51,712 nucleotides of DNA from Myxococcales bacterium. GTDB lineage: Bacteria; Myxococcota_A; Polyangia; Polyangiales; Houyiibacteriaceae. Every line of letters starts with the position of its first letter. Position 1 is the first letter of the stretch. The stretch covers positions 1-51,712 of the forward strand of contig JAOTXX010000024.1 of the NCBI GenBank assembly GCA_029862185.1, read 5' to 3'. The position numbers were made by a program, and so were the translations under genes. Of this stretch, positions 51,296 through 51,712 are shown piece by piece. The notes under the pieces were generated by a model that was not told the DNA's origin, ran no database searches, and worked only from the letters and a program-made list of their open reading frames with translations.

Positions 51296-51616
51296 AGCAA
51301 CCGCACCCTGGTTGGCGTCAGCAGCAGCAGCAACCGCACCCTGGTTGGCGTCTAGCAACCGCACCCTGGTTGGCGTCAGCAACCGCACCCGAGCAACCGC
51401 ACCCTAGCAACCGCACCCTGGTTGGCGTCAGCAACCGCACCCGAGCAACCGGAGCAACCGCACCCTGGTTGGCGTCAGCAACCGCAGCAGCAACCGCACC
51501 CTGGTTGGCGTCAGCAACCGCACCCGAGCAACCGCACCCTGGTTGGCGTCAGCAACCGCAGCAACCGCACCCTGGTTGGCGTCAGCAACCGCAGCAACCG
51601 CACCCTGGTTGGCGTC
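51296..51616. repeat. Irregular array of nine ACCCTGGTTGGCGTC cores
   Basis: The exact 15-mer starts at 51305, 51338, 51363, 51415, 51462, 51498, 51536, 51569 and 51602 (spacings 25-52). It is usually preceded by AGCAACCGC, so each unit can form a small hairpin CAACC...GGTTG. Degenerate units (CAACCGCACCCGAG) lie between. All three plus-strand frames are open across parts of it, but the translations are simple Gln/Pro/His or Ser/Asn/Arg repeats with no start context. It begins 10 bases after the stop at 51286. Confidence 0.85.
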
Positions 51617-51712
51617 CGCCACCGCTTCTGAGGGTACCCGCCACTTGGGAAGCGGCAAAGACTTGAAATCACTCGGGGCAGTCCTGGCGTGCTTCGTGCG
51701 TACCCGCCAGCA

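Noticed and set aside
51296-51616. CRISPR array
   Set aside because: Repeat spacing is irregular (25-52), the intervening sequences are degenerate copies of the same unit, and there are no cas genes.
51370-51666. Gln/Pro/His-rich coding sequence over the right-end array
   Set aside because: All three plus frames and one minus frame are open because the unit lacks stops; no ribosome site or signal peptide supports any of them.

Overview
The window is high-GC bacterial chromosomal DNA, most consistent with a Myxococcota (Polyangia-like) genome. The evidence is a DUF2330 protein and a gingipain-like protease that both end in MYXO-CTERM-type tails (Cys, membrane helix, Arg cluster), DGDGCS-type Cys-rich repeats, a Ser/Thr protein kinase and a second protein carrying PEGA domains, an atypical sigma-54 activator, and several lipoproteins with long Gly-rich linkers. 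This is a family-level inference, not a species call. I saw no rRNA, tRNA, CRISPR array, integrase or transposase.

Layout. 1-6.6 kb: 5' part of a recQ-type helicase, an AlaA-like aminotransferase, a DUF2330 surface protein, and VOC and methyltransferase genes separated by two copies of a 142-143 bp inverted-repeat element. 6.7-16.4 kb: a secreted C1-peptidase lipoprotein, a divergent PEGA protein / sigma-54 activator / PEGA-kinase signalling cluster, and two lipoproteins. One of these lipoproteins shares a C-terminal domain ending in FIWTLC with the C1 peptidase. 16.4-24.1 kb: redox and lipid-type enzymes (MDR dehydrogenase with a DsbA-like protein, MBL hydrolase with a sulfatase, SDR with TetR divergent from a Rieske oxygenase over a double palindromic operator). 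24.1-29.4 kb: a 1750-residue protein with four C-type-lectin/Cys-rich units and a C25 protease. 29.6-32.9 kb: phosphoketolase with a cupin gene.

33-39 kb looks like decaying or rearranged accessory DNA: a cytochrome c gene with an in-frame TGA, a BBE-type FAD oxidoreductase lacking most of its FAD domain, and a glutathionyl-hydroquinone reductase fused to an extra partial copy. 39-43.4 kb holds an RCK protein with a degenerate pore, a type IV pilin, a crotonase-family protein and a Gly-rich lipoprotein. 43.5-46.8 kb is a tightly overlapping esterase / Baeyer-Villiger monooxygenase / SDR operon. 47-51.3 kb carries a Lys-rich small protein, a cold-shock protein, a peroxiredoxin lipoprotein, a His-rich hydroxylase-like protein, an ICMT-like methyltransferase and a 3-beta-HSD-type dehydrogenase, followed by an irregular short-repeat array.

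The most unusual non-coding content is: (i) a dispersed intergenic repeat of about 100 bp with five recognisable members, four of them upstream of plus-strand genes and ending in ATGGGCTAA; (ii) the paired inverted-repeat elements around 4.2-5.0 kb; and (iii) the hairpin-forming 15-mer array at the right end, with single related sequences downstream of other genes.
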